Of a DNA stretch of 58,299 bases, positions 46,819 through 55,847 are shown piece by piece (within the stretch, counting starts at the first letter, position 1; each line of letters opens with the position of its first letter). The stretch covers positions 1-58,299 of the forward strand of contig JAGXQV010000138.1 of NCBI GenBank assembly GCA_018336195.1. The letters are read 5' to 3'. The notes under the pieces are model-generated. The model did not search any database and had not been told where the DNA came from. It worked only from the letters and a program-made list of their open reading frames with translations. The position numbers and the translations under genes are program-made. This DNA comes from Sulfuricella sp. (GTDB taxonomy: Bacteria; Pseudomonadota; Gammaproteobacteria; Burkholderiales; Sulfuricellaceae).

Positions 46819-47475
46819 TCAGCTTAGATAGCGCAACAGGGCGGCCCCCACCAGGTCGGCGATGCGCCGCAGGTAGAGAGTGCCCATTTCCGGATAGAAG
46901 CGTTGCGGATCTTCACTGGCCAGCACCAGCAGGCCGAAGGCTTGATCGCCGCGCAGGGGAATGTAGGCATAGGAGCGCAGGTTTTCGCCGGCTTCGCCGA
47001 ACCACTGGGGAATTTCGTGAACGGCTTGCTGGCCGCAGCGCGGGCCGGGCAACTCGTCGACGAACGCGCACAGGTCGATGCCCACCCCGGTGAACTCGTC
47101 GCGCGCCGGTTCTTCCGGCTCGCCCACCCACAGGCGCAGGGCGGTGTGGGGAATGTCGAAACCCTCGTTCATCCCCGAGTAGATCACGTCGAGTACGCCG
47201 TTGAGGCTGCGCGCAGCCATTAGGGCGACGCTGAAACGATGCACCTTGTCGCTGATCCCATCGTTTTCCTCGCCGAACTGGATCAGTTCGCGCAACTTGG
47301 TTTCGAGCAGCTTGTTCTTGTCGCGCAGGGCGATCTGCTGACGCTCGCTGATCGAAATGGCGTGCTCGCCGTGGGGATGGGCGAGGCGAATTTCCGCCAG
47401 TTGTTCGGCGTAATCCTCGAAAAATTCGGGATGCTCGGTCAGAAAATCAGCTACGTCTTGCGGGTTAAGGCTCAT
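46819..47475 (-). CDS. DUF484 family protein
   Basis: A 218-residue cytoplasmic GAF-like protein of the DUF484 (YigA) family. The opening LNPQDVADFLTEHPEFFEDY and the region HGEHAISISERQQIALRDKN, followed by a coiled-coil linker, are characteristic. The C-terminal half is the GAF-like fold (SYAYIPLRGDQAFGLLVLAS). It is adjacent to xerC, one base apart, as in many proteobacteria, which suggests a link with recombination or cell division, but its biochemical role is not known. It starts just after purD ends. Confidence 0.92.
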   Translation of the reverse strand: MSLNPQDVADFLTEHPEFFEDYAEQLAEIRLAHPHGEHAISISERQQIALRDKNKLLETKLRELIQFGEENDGISDKVHRFSVALMAARSLNGVLDVIYSGMNEGFDIPHTALRLWVGEPEEPARDEFTGVGIDLCAFVDELPGPRCGQQAVHEIPQWFGEAGENLRSYAYIPLRGDQAFGLLVLASEDPQRFYPEMGTLYLRRIADLVGAALLRYLS

Positions 47476-47501
47476 CGGTGGGGTCTCCCTGGATTTTCCC
47501 G

Positions 47502-48803
47502 CTATCGTACTGTTTTTGCGCCGATCGCGCGATAGCCGATGTCGTGGCGCATTTGGCAGCCGTCGAACTTGATGTGCTCGGCAATCTCATAAGCGCGCTT
47601 CTGGGCAAGCTGCACCTTGTCGCCCAGTGCGGTGACGCACAAAACCCGTCCGCCGCTCACCGCCACGTCCTTGCCGTGCAGGGTGGTGCCCGCATGGAAC
47701 ACGTGGTAGTCGCGTGGCGTTTCCTCTAGCAGATCGACCAGCGGCGGCAGGCCGTGGATCACGTCGCCCTTGCGCGGGCTGTCGGGATAGCCGGCAGCCG
47801 CCATTACCACGCCCAGCGCAGCACGGCGATCCCACTCGGTTTCCGCCTTGTCGAGCGTGCCGTTGACGGCATGCTCCATCAGCGTCACCAGGTCGCTCTT
47901 CAAGCGCATCATGATCGGCTGGGTTTCCGGGTCGCCCATCCGGCAGTTGAATTCCAGGGTTTTCGGGTTGCCTTCCGCGTCGATCATCAGGCCGGCATAC
48001 AGGAAACCGGTAAAGGGTTCGCCGTCGCGGGCCATGCCTTCGATAGTCGGCAGGATGATTTCGCGCATGGCGCGGGCGTGGATTTCCGGGGTGACGCACG
48101 GGGCTGGCGAATAAGCCCCCATGCCGCCGGTATTCGGCCCCTGGTCGCCATCCTGGAGACGCTTGTGATCCTGGCTGGTGGCGAGCGGCAGGACATGATG
48201 ACCGTCGACCATCACGATGAAGCTGGCTTCCTCGCCCATCAGGCATTCCTCGATCACCACCCGCGCTCCCGCGGAACCCAGCTTGTTGCCTTCCAGCATC
48301 ATGTCCACGGCGGCGTGGGCTTCTTCGAGCGTCTGTGCGACGACCACGCCCTTGCCGGCGGCCAGGCCGTCGGCCTTGACGACAATGGGTGCACCCTGTT
48401 GGTCGATGTAGGCATGGGCGGTCGCAGCATCGCTGAAAGTGCCGTAAGCGGCGGTGGGGATGTTGTGACGCACCATGAAAGCCTTGGCGAAATCCTTGGA
48501 GCTTTCCAGTTGTGCGGCTTTCTGGGTCGGGCCGAAAATCTTCAGGCCGGCATTGCGGAAGGCATCGACCACCCCGGCGGCCAGCGGAGCTTCCGGGCCG
48601 ACCACGGTAAGGGCGATCTTCTCGTGCAGCGCAAAATCCACCAGTTCGGAAATCGCGGTGATCTCGACGTTGGTCAGATCCGGCTCCAGCGCCGTGCCGG
48701 CATTGCCGGGCGCCACGTAAACCTTGGTGGAACGCGGCGATTGCGCGAGCTTCCAGGCAATGGCGTGTTCGCGCCCGCCGCCGCCGATAACGAGAATTTT
48801 CAT
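47502..48803 (-). CDS. purD: Phosphoribosylamine-glycine ligase (GAR synthetase)
   Basis: An ATP-grasp enzyme catalysing step 2 of purine synthesis. 433 residues. MKILVIGGGGREHAIAWKLA is the N-terminal signature, and the ATP-grasp motifs include PIVVKADGLAAGKGVVVAQT near residue 140 and FNCRMGDPETQPIMMRL near residue 286. It is the last purine gene of the dusB-fis-purH operon but is separated from purH by the DUF4160/DUF2442 pair, whose last stop lies 20 bases before its start. Confidence 0.97.
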   Translation of the reverse strand: MKILVIGGGGREHAIAWKLAQSPRSTKVYVAPGNAGTALEPDLTNVEITAISELVDFALHEKIALTVVGPEAPLAAGVVDAFRNAGLKIFGPTQKAAQLESSKDFAKAFMVRHNIPTAAYGTFSDAATAHAYIDQQGAPIVVKADGLAAGKGVVVAQTLEEAHAAVDMMLEGNKLGSAGARVVIEECLMGEEASFIVMVDGHHVLPLATSQDHKRLQDGDQGPNTGGMGAYSPAPCVTPEIHARAMREIILPTIEGMARDGEPFTGFLYAGLMIDAEGNPKTLEFNCRMGDPETQPIMMRLKSDLVTLMEHAVNGTLDKAETEWDRRAALGVVMAAAGYPDSPRKGDVIHGLPPLVDLLEETPRDYHVFHAGTTLHGKDVAVSGGRVLCVTALGDKVQLAQKRAYEIAEHIKFDGCQMRHDIGYRAIGAKTVR

Positions 48804-48823
48804 GGTATTTCAGCTACCCAACT

Positions 48824-49096
48824 TTAAGAAACCAATTTCAATTTACGTGCCGGAACACCGTGCAACATCCCCGCCACACTGATGTCTTCATCAATCTCCG
48901 GCCAATGTACGCCTTGCCCGGAGCCAATGATTTCATAATCCGCGCGCTGCGCGGGGGTTGCTTCGGCCAACCGCCACGACCAAGCCAACGGCACACTGAC
49001 GCTACGCCCATCACTGAGATTAGCGGTGATGACTTCGTCGTTCACCGTCACCGCAAGAATGCGCGGGTATTCGTATTCAATCGCAACAGTGCTCAT
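48824..49096 (-). CDS. DUF2442 domain-containing protein (probable antitoxin)
   Basis: A 90-residue protein. The core LAVTVNDEVITANLSDGRSV and SVPLAWSWRLAEATPAQRAD with GVHWPEIDEDISVAGML match the DUF2442 family, which usually accompanies DUF4160. It overlaps the DUF4160 gene by 20 bases. Such pairs are regarded as toxin-antitoxin-like, with DUF2442 the expected antitoxin; that role is inferred here from family and arrangement. It lies within the purine operon. Confidence 0.85.
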   Translation of the reverse strand: MSTVAIEYEYPRILAVTVNDEVITANLSDGRSVSVPLAWSWRLAEATPAQRADYEIIGSGQGVHWPEIDEDISVAGMLHGVPARKLKLVS

Positions 49097-49316
49097 GCCA
49101 AGCCTCCACTATGCGTAGGTGATGTTCCACAACCAACTCTCGAATACGGTTCAATTCTTTTGCTGCAAAACCATCGTTACCCGCCAGTACCACCGGTTTA
49201 AGCCAGAACTTGCAGGTTAGTCGATCACGTTTGACATGCACATGCATGGGTTCATTACAGTCGAAGCTATAAAAGAAAAACCGATAAGCCCCCGAAATAC
49301 CCGTAATCGTCGGCAC
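49077..49316 (-). CDS. DUF4160 domain-containing protein (probable toxin)
   Basis: A 79-residue protein of the DUF4160 family. [20 protein letters not shown] and [19 protein letters not shown], followed by a helical C-terminus with [20 protein letters not shown], are typical. It begins 12 bases after the purH stop and overlaps the DUF2442 gene, so the pair is packed into the gap between purH and purD in operon direction. The function is inferred from the pair. Confidence 0.85.
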   Translation of the reverse strand: MPTITGISGAYRFFFYSFDCNEPMHVHVKRDRLTCKFWLKPVVLAGNDGFAAKELNRIRELVVEHHLRIVEAWHEHCCD

Positions 49317-49328
49317 GGCCGCAGCCCA

Positions 49329-50897
49329 TCAATGCCGGAAATGCCGCATCCCGGTAAATACCATCGCCATGCCGTGCTCGTCGGCGGCGGCGATCACTTC
49401 CTCGTCGCGCATCGAACCACCCGGCTGAATCACCGCGGCGATACCCGCCTTGGCCGCCGAGTCGATGCCGTCGCGGAACGGGAAGAAGGCATCCGACGCC
49501 ATCACCGAACCGTGTACCTGCAGGCCGGCGTGTTCGGCCTTGATGGCGGCGATCCGCGCGGAGTTGACGCGGCTCATCTGGCCGGCGCCGACGCCGATGG
49601 TCATTTTGCCGCTGGCGTAGACGATGGCGTTGGATTTGACGTATTTCGCCACGCGCCAGGCGAACAGCAGGTCGGACATTTCCGCCTCGCTGGGGGCGCG
49701 CTTGGTAACCACCTTGAGTTCGTTGTAAAGGGCGAGGTCGGCTTCCTGCACCAGCAAGCCGCCGGTGACGCGCTTGAAATCCAGGCGTTTGCCGGGTTCC
49801 GTGGACCACTGGCCGCATTCGAGGAGACGCACGTTTTTCTTGGCGGCCACCACTTCCACCGCGGCAGCGGACACCTTGGGGGCGATGATGACTTCGACGA
49901 ACTGGCGCTCGACGATGACCTTGGCGGTTTCCGCGTCGAGTTCGCCGTTGAAGGCGATGATGCCGCCGAAGGCCGATTCGGGATCGGTTTTATAGGCGCG
50001 CTCGTAGGCTTCCAGCAAATTGGCGCCGTAGGCCACACCGCACGGATTGGCGTGCTTGACGATCACGCAGGAAGGTGCGGCATCGAATTGTTTTACGCAT
50101 TCCAGTGCCGCATCGGCGTCGGCGATGTTGTTGTAGGACAGCTCCTTGCCCTGCAACTGGCGGGCGGTGGCGATGCTCGCCTCGCGGTCGCCGGGCGCGA
50201 CGTAGAAGGCCGCCTGCTGGTGGGGATTTTCGCCGTAGCGCATGGCCTGCACCTTGGCGAACTGGAAATTGATGCGATCCGGGAACGCCTGTTTGCTGCC
50301 GTCCGGGGCGATGGCGGTTAAATAGTTGCTGATCGCGCCGTCGTATTCGGCGGTATGCGAAAAGGCTTTCACCGCCAGGGCGAAGTGGGTGGCGGCGCTC
50401 AAGCTGCCGTTGCTGGCCTGCATCTCGTCGATCAGGGGCAGGTAGTCGAGGGGATCGGTGACAATCGCCACGTCGCGATGGTTCTTTGCCGCCGCGCGCA
50501 CCATGGTGGGTCCGCCGATGTCGATGTTCTCGATGGCGTCTTCCAGCGAACAGTCGGGCTTGGCGACAGTCTCAACGAACGGGTAGAGATTCACCACCAC
50601 CAGGTCGATGGGGGGAATCCCGGCGGCCTTGGCAGCGGCCACGTGCTCGGGCAATTCGCGGCGATAGAGGATGCCGCCGTGTACCTTGGGATGCAGGGTT
50701 TTCACGCGCCCGTCGAGCATCTCGGGAAAGCCGGTGTAGTCGCCGACTTCCACCACCGGGATGCCTTCCTGTTGCAGCAGCTTGGCAGTGCCGCCGGTGG
50801 AAAGAATTTCCACGCCGAACTGGCGCAGGGCGCGGGCGAATTGAACCACGCCGGATTTGTCGGAGACGCTGATGAGTGCTCGTTTGATGATGGCCAT
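49329..50897 (-). CDS. purH: Bifunctional AICAR transformylase/IMP cyclohydrolase
   Basis: Catalyses the last two steps of IMP synthesis. 522 residues, full family length. The N-terminal cyclohydrolase begins [20 protein letters not shown], with STGGTAKLL and the catalytic [16 protein letters not shown]. The C-terminal transformylase has the [11 protein letters not shown] motif, with its lysine and histidine, and ends FTGMRHFRH. Its start is one base after the fis stop. Confidence 0.97.
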   Translation of the reverse strand: MAIIKRALISVSDKSGVVQFARALRQFGVEILSTGGTAKLLQQEGIPVVEVGDYTGFPEMLDGRVKTLHPKVHGGILYRRELPEHVAAAKAAGIPPIDLVVVNLYPFVETVAKPDCSLEDAIENIDIGGPTMVRAAAKNHRDVAIVTDPLDYLPLIDEMQASNGSLSAATHFALAVKAFSHTAEYDGAISNYLTAIAPDGSKQAFPDRINFQFAKVQAMRYGENPHQQAAFYVAPGDREASIATARQLQGKELSYNNIADADAALECVKQFDAAPSCVIVKHANPCGVAYGANLLEAYERAYKTDPESAFGGIIAFNGELDAETAKVIVERQFVEVIIAPKVSAAAVEVVAAKKNVRLLECGQWSTEPGKRLDFKRVTGGLLVQEADLALYNELKVVTKRAPSEAEMSDLLFAWRVAKYVKSNAIVYASGKMTIGVGAGQMSRVNSARIAAIKAEHAGLQVHGSVMASDAFFPFRDGIDSAAKAGIAAVIQPGGSMRDEEVIAAADEHGMAMVFTGMRHFRH

Positions 50898-50898
50898 G

Positions 50899-51135
50899 TT
50901 ATTGGATTCCGTGTTCTTTCATTTTCTTGCGCAAGGTATTGCGATTCAGGCCGAGAAGGTCGGCAGCCTTGGTTTGATTGCCCTGCGCGTAGTTCAGGAT
51001 GTATTCGAGCAGGGGTTTTTCGACGTGACTGACGACCATGTCGTAAATGGCGCTGGGTTTTTCCCCATCGAGATGACGGAAATAGTCGTCCAGGGATTTC
51101 CGTACGCAACCGGTGAGTTCGCTTTCGTTGATCAT
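50899..51135 (-). CDS. fis: DNA-binding protein Fis
   Basis: A nucleoid-associated protein that bends DNA and controls rRNA and recombination events. 78 residues from the ATG at 51135 ([19 protein letters not shown]); upstream extensions in this frame are dusB shadow. The C-terminal helix-turn-helix ([20 protein letters not shown]) is intact. The start overlaps the dusB stop by four bases, the classical dusB-fis operon. Confidence 0.96.
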   Translation of the reverse strand: MINESELTGCVRKSLDDYFRHLDGEKPSAIYDMVVSHVEKPLLEYILNYAQGNQTKAADLLGLNRNTLRKKMKEHGIQ

Positions 51136-52130
51136 GCCGCCAAAAGCTCCTCGTCGGGTTGTTGCTCGCCGCACGCCACGAACAGGCGCTCGGCGGCTTC
51201 CAGTTGCGCGCTGCTGCTCTGCAACTGGTTCATGGCATGGCGGAATGCCGCCGATCCCGGCAGACCCCGCGTGTACCAGGCGATGTGCTTGCGCGCCATG
51301 CGCACGCCCGCGACTTCGCCGTAAAACTCGTAAAGATCGTGGAGATGGCCGACCAGCATGGCATGGACCTCGGCGACGCCGGGATGCGGCAGTTCTTCGC
51401 CGGTTTCCAGAAAATGGGCGATGTCGCGGAAGATCCACGGACGCCCCTGCGCGGCCCGCCCTATCATGATGGCGTCGGCGCCGGTGCGGTCGAGCACCTG
51501 CTTGGCTTTCTGGGGGGTGGTGATGTCGCCGTTGGCAATGACCGGGATACCGATGTTGGCCTTCACTTCGGCGATGGTGTCGAATTCGGCTTCGCCTGAA
51601 TAAGCGTCGGCACGGGTCCGCCCATGGATTGCGAGTGCCTGGATACCGGATTTTTCAGCAATGCGTGCCACCGACAGGGCATTGCGGTTGTGCTTATCCC
51701 AACCGGTGCGGATTTTCAGGGTAACCGGCACTTCCACCGCAGCAACCACGGCTTCCAGGATGCGTCCGATCAGCGCTTCATCCTTGAGCAGCGCGGAACC
51801 CGCCATGACGTTGCAGATTTTCTTGGCCGGGCAACCCATGTTGATGTCGATGATCTGGGCGCCCCGCGCGACGTTATGTTTAGCCGCTTCGGCAAGCATC
51901 GCCGGATCGCTGCCGACGATCTGCACCGACACCGGTCCCGGCTCGCCCTGGTGATTGGCACGCCGCTGGGTCTTGGCGCTGCCGTAGAGCAGGGAGTTCG
52001 ACGCCACCATTTCGGAAACCGCCAGCCCGGCGCCCAGGCGCCGGCACAGCGCGCGGAACGGGCGATCGGTGACCCCCGCCATGGGCGCGAGCACCAGATT
52101 GTTTTTCAGGGAATGAGGGCCGATTTGCAT
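51132..52130 (-). CDS. dusB: tRNA-dihydrouridine synthase B
   Basis: An FMN enzyme that reduces uridine to dihydrouridine in tRNA D-loops. 332 residues, TIM-barrel plus helical domain. LAPMAGVTDRPFRALCRRLG is near the start, DINMGCPAKKI (catalytic cysteine) near residue 96, and the phosphate-binding VIANGDITTPQKA and IMIGRAAQGRPWIF follow. First gene of the operon dusB-fis-purH-(DUF4160-DUF2442)-purD. Confidence 0.96.
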   Translation of the reverse strand: MQIGPHSLKNNLVLAPMAGVTDRPFRALCRRLGAGLAVSEMVASNSLLYGSAKTQRRANHQGEPGPVSVQIVGSDPAMLAEAAKHNVARGAQIIDINMGCPAKKICNVMAGSALLKDEALIGRILEAVVAAVEVPVTLKIRTGWDKHNRNALSVARIAEKSGIQALAIHGRTRADAYSGEAEFDTIAEVKANIGIPVIANGDITTPQKAKQVLDRTGADAIMIGRAAQGRPWIFRDIAHFLETGEELPHPGVAEVHAMLVGHLHDLYEFYGEVAGVRMARKHIAWYTRGLPGSAAFRHAMNQLQSSSAQLEAAERLFVACGEQQPDEELLAA

Positions 52131-52443
52131 GGCTCGAATAATTTTGCGAAAAGGGAGCTATTGTAATCCGAAACCGGGGTGGCGAAAAAGGGTTGGTTTC
52201 CTGAAAGCGAACGGCAGGGCTGTTGAGGAAGGTAACGCCGCCCCACCTTGCCAGATTATCCAGCAGCCTTGCCACCACGGAGCGATATGGGGAACTATTT
52301 GGAAATGAGCGCGCGCGCTCCAACGAGGAGCCACTCGACACGTATAAGGCTCTGCTACCGGTGGTACAAACGCAGCAACATGCCATTTCAGAGCATTTTA
52401 GCGCAAGGGCAAACCCAGAATAGCGGGGTTTTTCTACAGCTTC
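52131..52443. other. Intergenic region upstream of dusB, no gene recognised
   Basis: About 313 bases between the dusB start and the probable cassette boundary. Short open frames exist on the plus strand (one ends in the boundary motif itself), but none has family character or a ribosome-binding site. The dusB promoter must lie near 52131-52200. A short palindromic GCGCGCGCGC is at about 52309. Confidence 0.4.
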
Positions 52444-52531
52444 GTTAGACATTGCAGACCCAGCATCCCTGTGACGGCTACTCGCTGTGATAAACTGTAA
52501 AACGTTAGCATTTACCGCATCGGAGGTCAGT

Positions 52532-52759
52532 GTGAGCACAAACCTAGAAGTCCTAGAAGCCGAAGTCCTGCAATTAGCTCCTGTCGAACGATCACACCTG
52601 CTCGAACGGCTAATCGCCAGCCTTGATTCAGACTCCGACGTCGAGGAGGCTTGGGAGCGAGAAGCAGATCGAAGGGAAGCCGAACTGGAGTCTGGTTCGA
52701 TCTTGGCCGTTTCAGGGCAGGAAGCCGTTGCCCGGCTTCGGGCAAGACTTCCGCGATGA
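52532..52759 (+). CDS. Addiction-module antitoxin (RelB/StbD-like, short ParE partner)
   Basis: A 75-residue protein starting at GTG 52532 behind GGAGGT; an in-frame ATG further upstream lacks such a site. The sequence VLEAEVLQLAPVERSHLLER and LIASLDSD, with an acidic stretch after it, match the short addiction-module component family in which the partner is a ParE-like toxin. The stop overlaps the start of the toxin frame (ATGA). The frame is intact even though the toxin is broken. It lies inside a probable integron cassette. Confidence 0.85.
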   Translation: MSTNLEVLEAEVLQLAPVERSHLLERLIASLDSDSDVEEAWEREADRREAELESGSILAVSGQEAVARLRARLPR

Positions 52760-53015
52760 CTTATACGCTCCACCCCGGGGCGGAGCATGACGTTGCCAAC
52801 GCACTGGATTTTTACAGCGAACAGGCTGGACCTGCGGTCGCGGGGTGCTTTCTCGACGAGTTCGAACGTGTCGCCAAACTCTTGGTTGAACACCCCAGCC
52901 TCGGAACACCAACGACGAATACTTGGTCGTATATCGAAATCTCGAAAGCAGCATTCAAATCCTGATTGTGCGCCACCACCACAGGAAGCCCGGTTACGCA
53001 GGTGGCAGGCGATAA
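52756..53015 (+). pseudogene. RelE/ParE-family toxin, frameshifted
   Basis: MTYTLHPGAEHDVANALDFY through VEHPSLGTPTTN is a normal ParE-like N-terminal half. The reading frame then runs to an early stop at 52965. In another frame, EYLVVYRNLESSIQILIVRH and then HHRKPGYAGGRR, ending at 53015, is the normal ParE C-terminus. The linking segment (usually about ten residues with an RRFP-like motif) is missing. So a small deletion plus frame change near 52915-52925 has inactivated the toxin, unless the base sequence contains an error. Confidence 0.8.
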
Positions 53016-53048
53016 AGATCAAACTATCACACGCATCAGCTATACCCA

Positions 53049-53106
53049 ACCCAACATTCAAGCCAGATTCCGTAAAAGCGCGGAGCCGGTTAATTTTACA
53101 TTGGGC
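53049..53106 (+). repeat. attC-like integron recombination site
   Basis: 58 bases with the attC layout: ACCCAACATTCAAGCC at the left, a small TCCG/CGGA hairpin in the middle, and CCGGTTAATTTTACATTGGGC at the right. The outer boxes are RYYYAAC-like (ACCCAAC) and GTTRRRY-like (ATTGGGC, one mismatch). A perfect GTTRRRY junction (GTTAGAC) lies at 52444-52450, on the other side of the toxin-antitoxin pair. Together they define a cassette of about 656 bases. No integrase gene is visible. Confidence 0.55.
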
Positions 53107-53206
53107 GTCGAGGAGGAGCGCGTGCATCGAGCAAATGCCTATTCCGACCCGTTCAGCACGACATAACCCTTAACACCCGCTGCTGATTCGCGGTATTCTG
53201 CCCGCC

Positions 53207-55144
53207 ATGTCCTGGCTCCTTTCCTTCACCCGGCGCAGCCTCGTGCTGGCAGTGGCAATCACCCTGTTTTCCGTACTTGCGGCGGAAGTTTCCTACCGTG
53301 CCGGCTGGGCCGACTTGGCGGAAAACGCCTATACCGACCTGTGGCACCGCCTCGCCGGGGTACGCCACGCTCCCGAGCACGTGGTACTGGTGACTCTCGA
53401 CGATCGAGCCTTGCTGGAATATCGCGACGACCCGCTGGCATTCTGGACGCCGCATATCGCCAAGGCTTCCGCCGTGCTGCGGGCGGCGGGGGTGAAGATC
53501 ATCGGCCTGGATTTCCTGTTTGCCATCAGCCCGGAAAGCTGGCTGCGCAAGTTGAACCTGCCCGACAGTGAGTTGAGCCGCACCTATGACATTCCGTTCC
53601 GCAACGAAATCAACAGCGGCAAGCTGGTGATGGTCGGCTCGCGGCTTGTCGACCCCAGCCTTCCCGCCGACGATTTCCTGCTGCCGCATCCCGACTACCT
53701 GCTCGCCGTGCCGGATTTCGATTTCACCGCCGCGATTGGGCTGGCCGATCTGGCCGCCGACAGCGACGGCCTGCTGCGCACCTTCGTTCCCGCCCCGGTC
53801 ATCCGCGAAGACCCGCAAAACGCCGGCCAGCCGTTGCCGCGCCTGACCCTGGGGATGCTGCTGGCGGTGCGCGCCGGCGGGCAACAGCCGGCCGCCGGGC
53901 AATGGCGCTTCGGCGCCCAAGACCTGCGTAGCGGCGATACCCCGTTAAGCATCAGCTACGCCGGCCCACCGGGAACCCTGCCGCGCATTTCCTTGAGTCG
54001 CCTGCTCGCCCCGAATGCCGCGCAAGACCCGGCGGTGCGCGCTCTGCACGGCAAGGTGGCGATTATCGGCGGGCAATTCCTGGGAATGGACGACCTGCAT
54101 TCCACCCCTTATAGCAGCGGCTTTTTCGGCAAGAGCGGGGTGCTCATGACCGGCCCGGAGGTTCAGGGCAACATTGCCGAAACCCTGTTGTCCGGTCGTT
54201 TCGACCTGCCGGTCGGCGCGCCGCAGCGGCTCCTGTATTTCCTGGCACTGATCGGCCTGGCGGCGCTGATCTACCAGCGTCTCACCCCGTGGCGCGGTTT
54301 GCTGCTGTTAGCGGGGGCTTCCGCGCTGGGTGGGCTGGTGTCCTTCCAACTGTTCCGCCATTACCAGTTGCTTCCCCTGGCGCACCTGCAAATCGGCCTG
54401 ATCGCCGCCTACCTGGGTTGTTACGGGCTGCGCCTCACCGGCGAGGAACGCGAACGGGCGCGGGTCACGCAAATTTTCGGGCGCTACGTTTCCGGCGACG
54501 TGGTGGAAATGTTGCTCAAGGCTAAAAACCTGCCCGACCTGGGCGGCGAATCGCGGCAAGTCAGCATACTTTTTTCCGACATCCGCAATTTCACCACCAT
54601 CAGCGAAAAACTCGCCGCCCACGAAGTGGTCGAAATGCTCAATACCTATCTGGAGCGCGCCTGCGCGGCGGTGCTCCAGGAAGGCGGCACCATCGACAAA
54701 TTCATCGGCGACGCGGTAATGGCGCAATTCGGCTCGCCGGTGCGCCATCCCGACCATGCCCTGCGGGCGGTGCGCGCCGCCCTGGCGCTGGAGCGCGCCG
54801 CCGCGGATTTCCAGGGCTGGATGGCCGAGCGCTTTGCCGGACGCGGCCTGCCCGAGTTCCACATCGGGGTGGGCATCCATAGCGGAGTGGCGGTGATCGG
54901 CAACATCGGTTCGCGGCAGCGCATGGAATACACCGCCATTGGCGACACCGTGAACACCGCCTCGCGCCTCGAAGGTGTGACAAAGAGCCTGGGCTGCGCT
55001 ATCGTCGTCAGTCGTCAGACGTTGGAAGCCTGCGGCGGCGCGGTACTCACCGGCAAAACCGAAGCGGTGCACGTCAAGGGCCGCGAACAGGCGGTGGAAG
55101 TTTTCGAGGTTATCGGGTTGAAAGAGGAGACTAGCGATGAGTAA
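53207..55144 (+). CDS. Adenylate/guanylate cyclase with CHASE2 sensor domain
   Basis: 645 residues. After an N-terminal membrane helix (about 7-27) comes a large periplasmic CHASE2 domain (about 35-330; HVVLVTLDDRALLEYRDDPL, GLDFLF and KVAIIGGQFLGMDDLHSTPY). Three membrane helices lie at about 343-405, and a class III cyclase domain at about 440-600. Cyclase landmarks are QVSILFSDIRNFTTISEKL (metal aspartate) and DKFIGDAVMAQFGSP. TAIGDTVNTASRLEG holds the transition-state asparagine region. The pattern indicates an active cyclase making cAMP or cGMP in response to an envelope signal. It overlaps the FecR-like gene by eight bases. Confidence 0.93.
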   Translation: MSWLLSFTRRSLVLAVAITLFSVLAAEVSYRAGWADLAENAYTDLWHRLAGVRHAPEHVVLVTLDDRALLEYRDDPLAFWTPHIAKASAVLRAAGVKIIGLDFLFAISPESWLRKLNLPDSELSRTYDIPFRNEINSGKLVMVGSRLVDPSLPADDFLLPHPDYLLAVPDFDFTAAIGLADLAADSDGLLRTFVPAPVIREDPQNAGQPLPRLTLGMLLAVRAGGQQPAAGQWRFGAQDLRSGDTPLSISYAGPPGTLPRISLSRLLAPNAAQDPAVRALHGKVAIIGGQFLGMDDLHSTPYSSGFFGKSGVLMTGPEVQGNIAETLLSGRFDLPVGAPQRLLYFLALIGLAALIYQRLTPWRGLLLLAGASALGGLVSFQLFRHYQLLPLAHLQIGLIAAYLGCYGLRLTGEERERARVTQIFGRYVSGDVVEMLLKAKNLPDLGGESRQVSILFSDIRNFTTISEKLAAHEVVEMLNTYLERACAAVLQEGGTIDKFIGDAVMAQFGSPVRHPDHALRAVRAALALERAAADFQGWMAERFAGRGLPEFHIGVGIHSGVAVIGNIGSRQRMEYTAIGDTVNTASRLEGVTKSLGCAIVVSRQTLEACGGAVLTGKTEAVHVKGREQAVEVFEVIGLKEETSDE

Positions 55145-55805
55145 AACGACAAGCACTTGGATTAATCGCCTCCTGGCGCTGCTGTTCCTGGTACCGGCAA
55201 CGCTGCACGCCGCGGAGTCCGATAGCGGCATGATTACCCTGCTGCAAGGCGGCGTCAGCTACGCTTCCGGGACCGACAAGGGCAAGCCGGCGGCGGCCTT
55301 CATGAAGCTGCGCAGCGGTGACAAGCTCACCCTGGCGAATGACGCGCGGATCCAATTGGTATATTTCAGCGGGGGGCGTCAGGAAACTTGGCGCGGCGCG
55401 GCGCAACTGGAAATCGGCAGCACCGAGAGCCGCTCCGCCCTGCCCGGCGCCCAGCCCGAGGTCAGGCAGTTGCCCGCCATCGCCCTGCAGCAACTGACGC
55501 GCGCCCCCAACGTGATGAACGACCTGAAGAACCGTACCGGTATGGTGATGGTGCGGGCGCTGCCGACCCGCGAAAAGCTCCGCGAGCTTGACGACACCTA
55601 CGCCGCGCTACGCAAGGACGCCGCCGCCGAAGACGTCACCCCGGAACTCTACCTGCTGTCCGGCTTGCAGGAACTCAAGCTCTACCAGGACATGAAGGAA
55701 GTGCTGGAGCAGATGCGCCAGCGCCAGCCCGACAACCCCGAGGTCCAGGCGATTTACCGGCAATATTCCAAGCTGATGGGGACGGCGGAAGGAAAAGGGA
55801 AATAA
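55137..55805 (+). CDS. FecR-like periplasmic protein
   Basis: A 222-residue exported protein (signal peptide ending near LHAAES, residue 22). Residues of about 25-110 have a FecR-domain pattern: ITLLQGGVSYASG, then LRSGDKLTLANDARIQLVYF and GGRQETWRG. The C-terminal part is helical (ELYLLSGLQELKLYQDMKEV), possibly one tetratricopeptide-like unit. Its start overlaps the cyclase gene; CHASE2 and FecR-type proteins are often adjacent, so it probably binds or modulates the sensor domain. Not tested by search. Confidence 0.75.
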   Translation: MSKTTSTWINRLLALLFLVPATLHAAESDSGMITLLQGGVSYASGTDKGKPAAAFMKLRSGDKLTLANDARIQLVYFSGGRQETWRGAAQLEIGSTESRSALPGAQPEVRQLPAIALQQLTRAPNVMNDLKNRTGMVMVRALPTREKLRELDDTYAALRKDAAAEDVTPELYLLSGLQELKLYQDMKEVLEQMRQRQPDNPEVQAIYRQYSKLMGTAEGKGK

Positions 55806-55847
55806 AGCAACGTTAAGCTGTTCCCTCAATATCCAGTGGAGAAAGCC

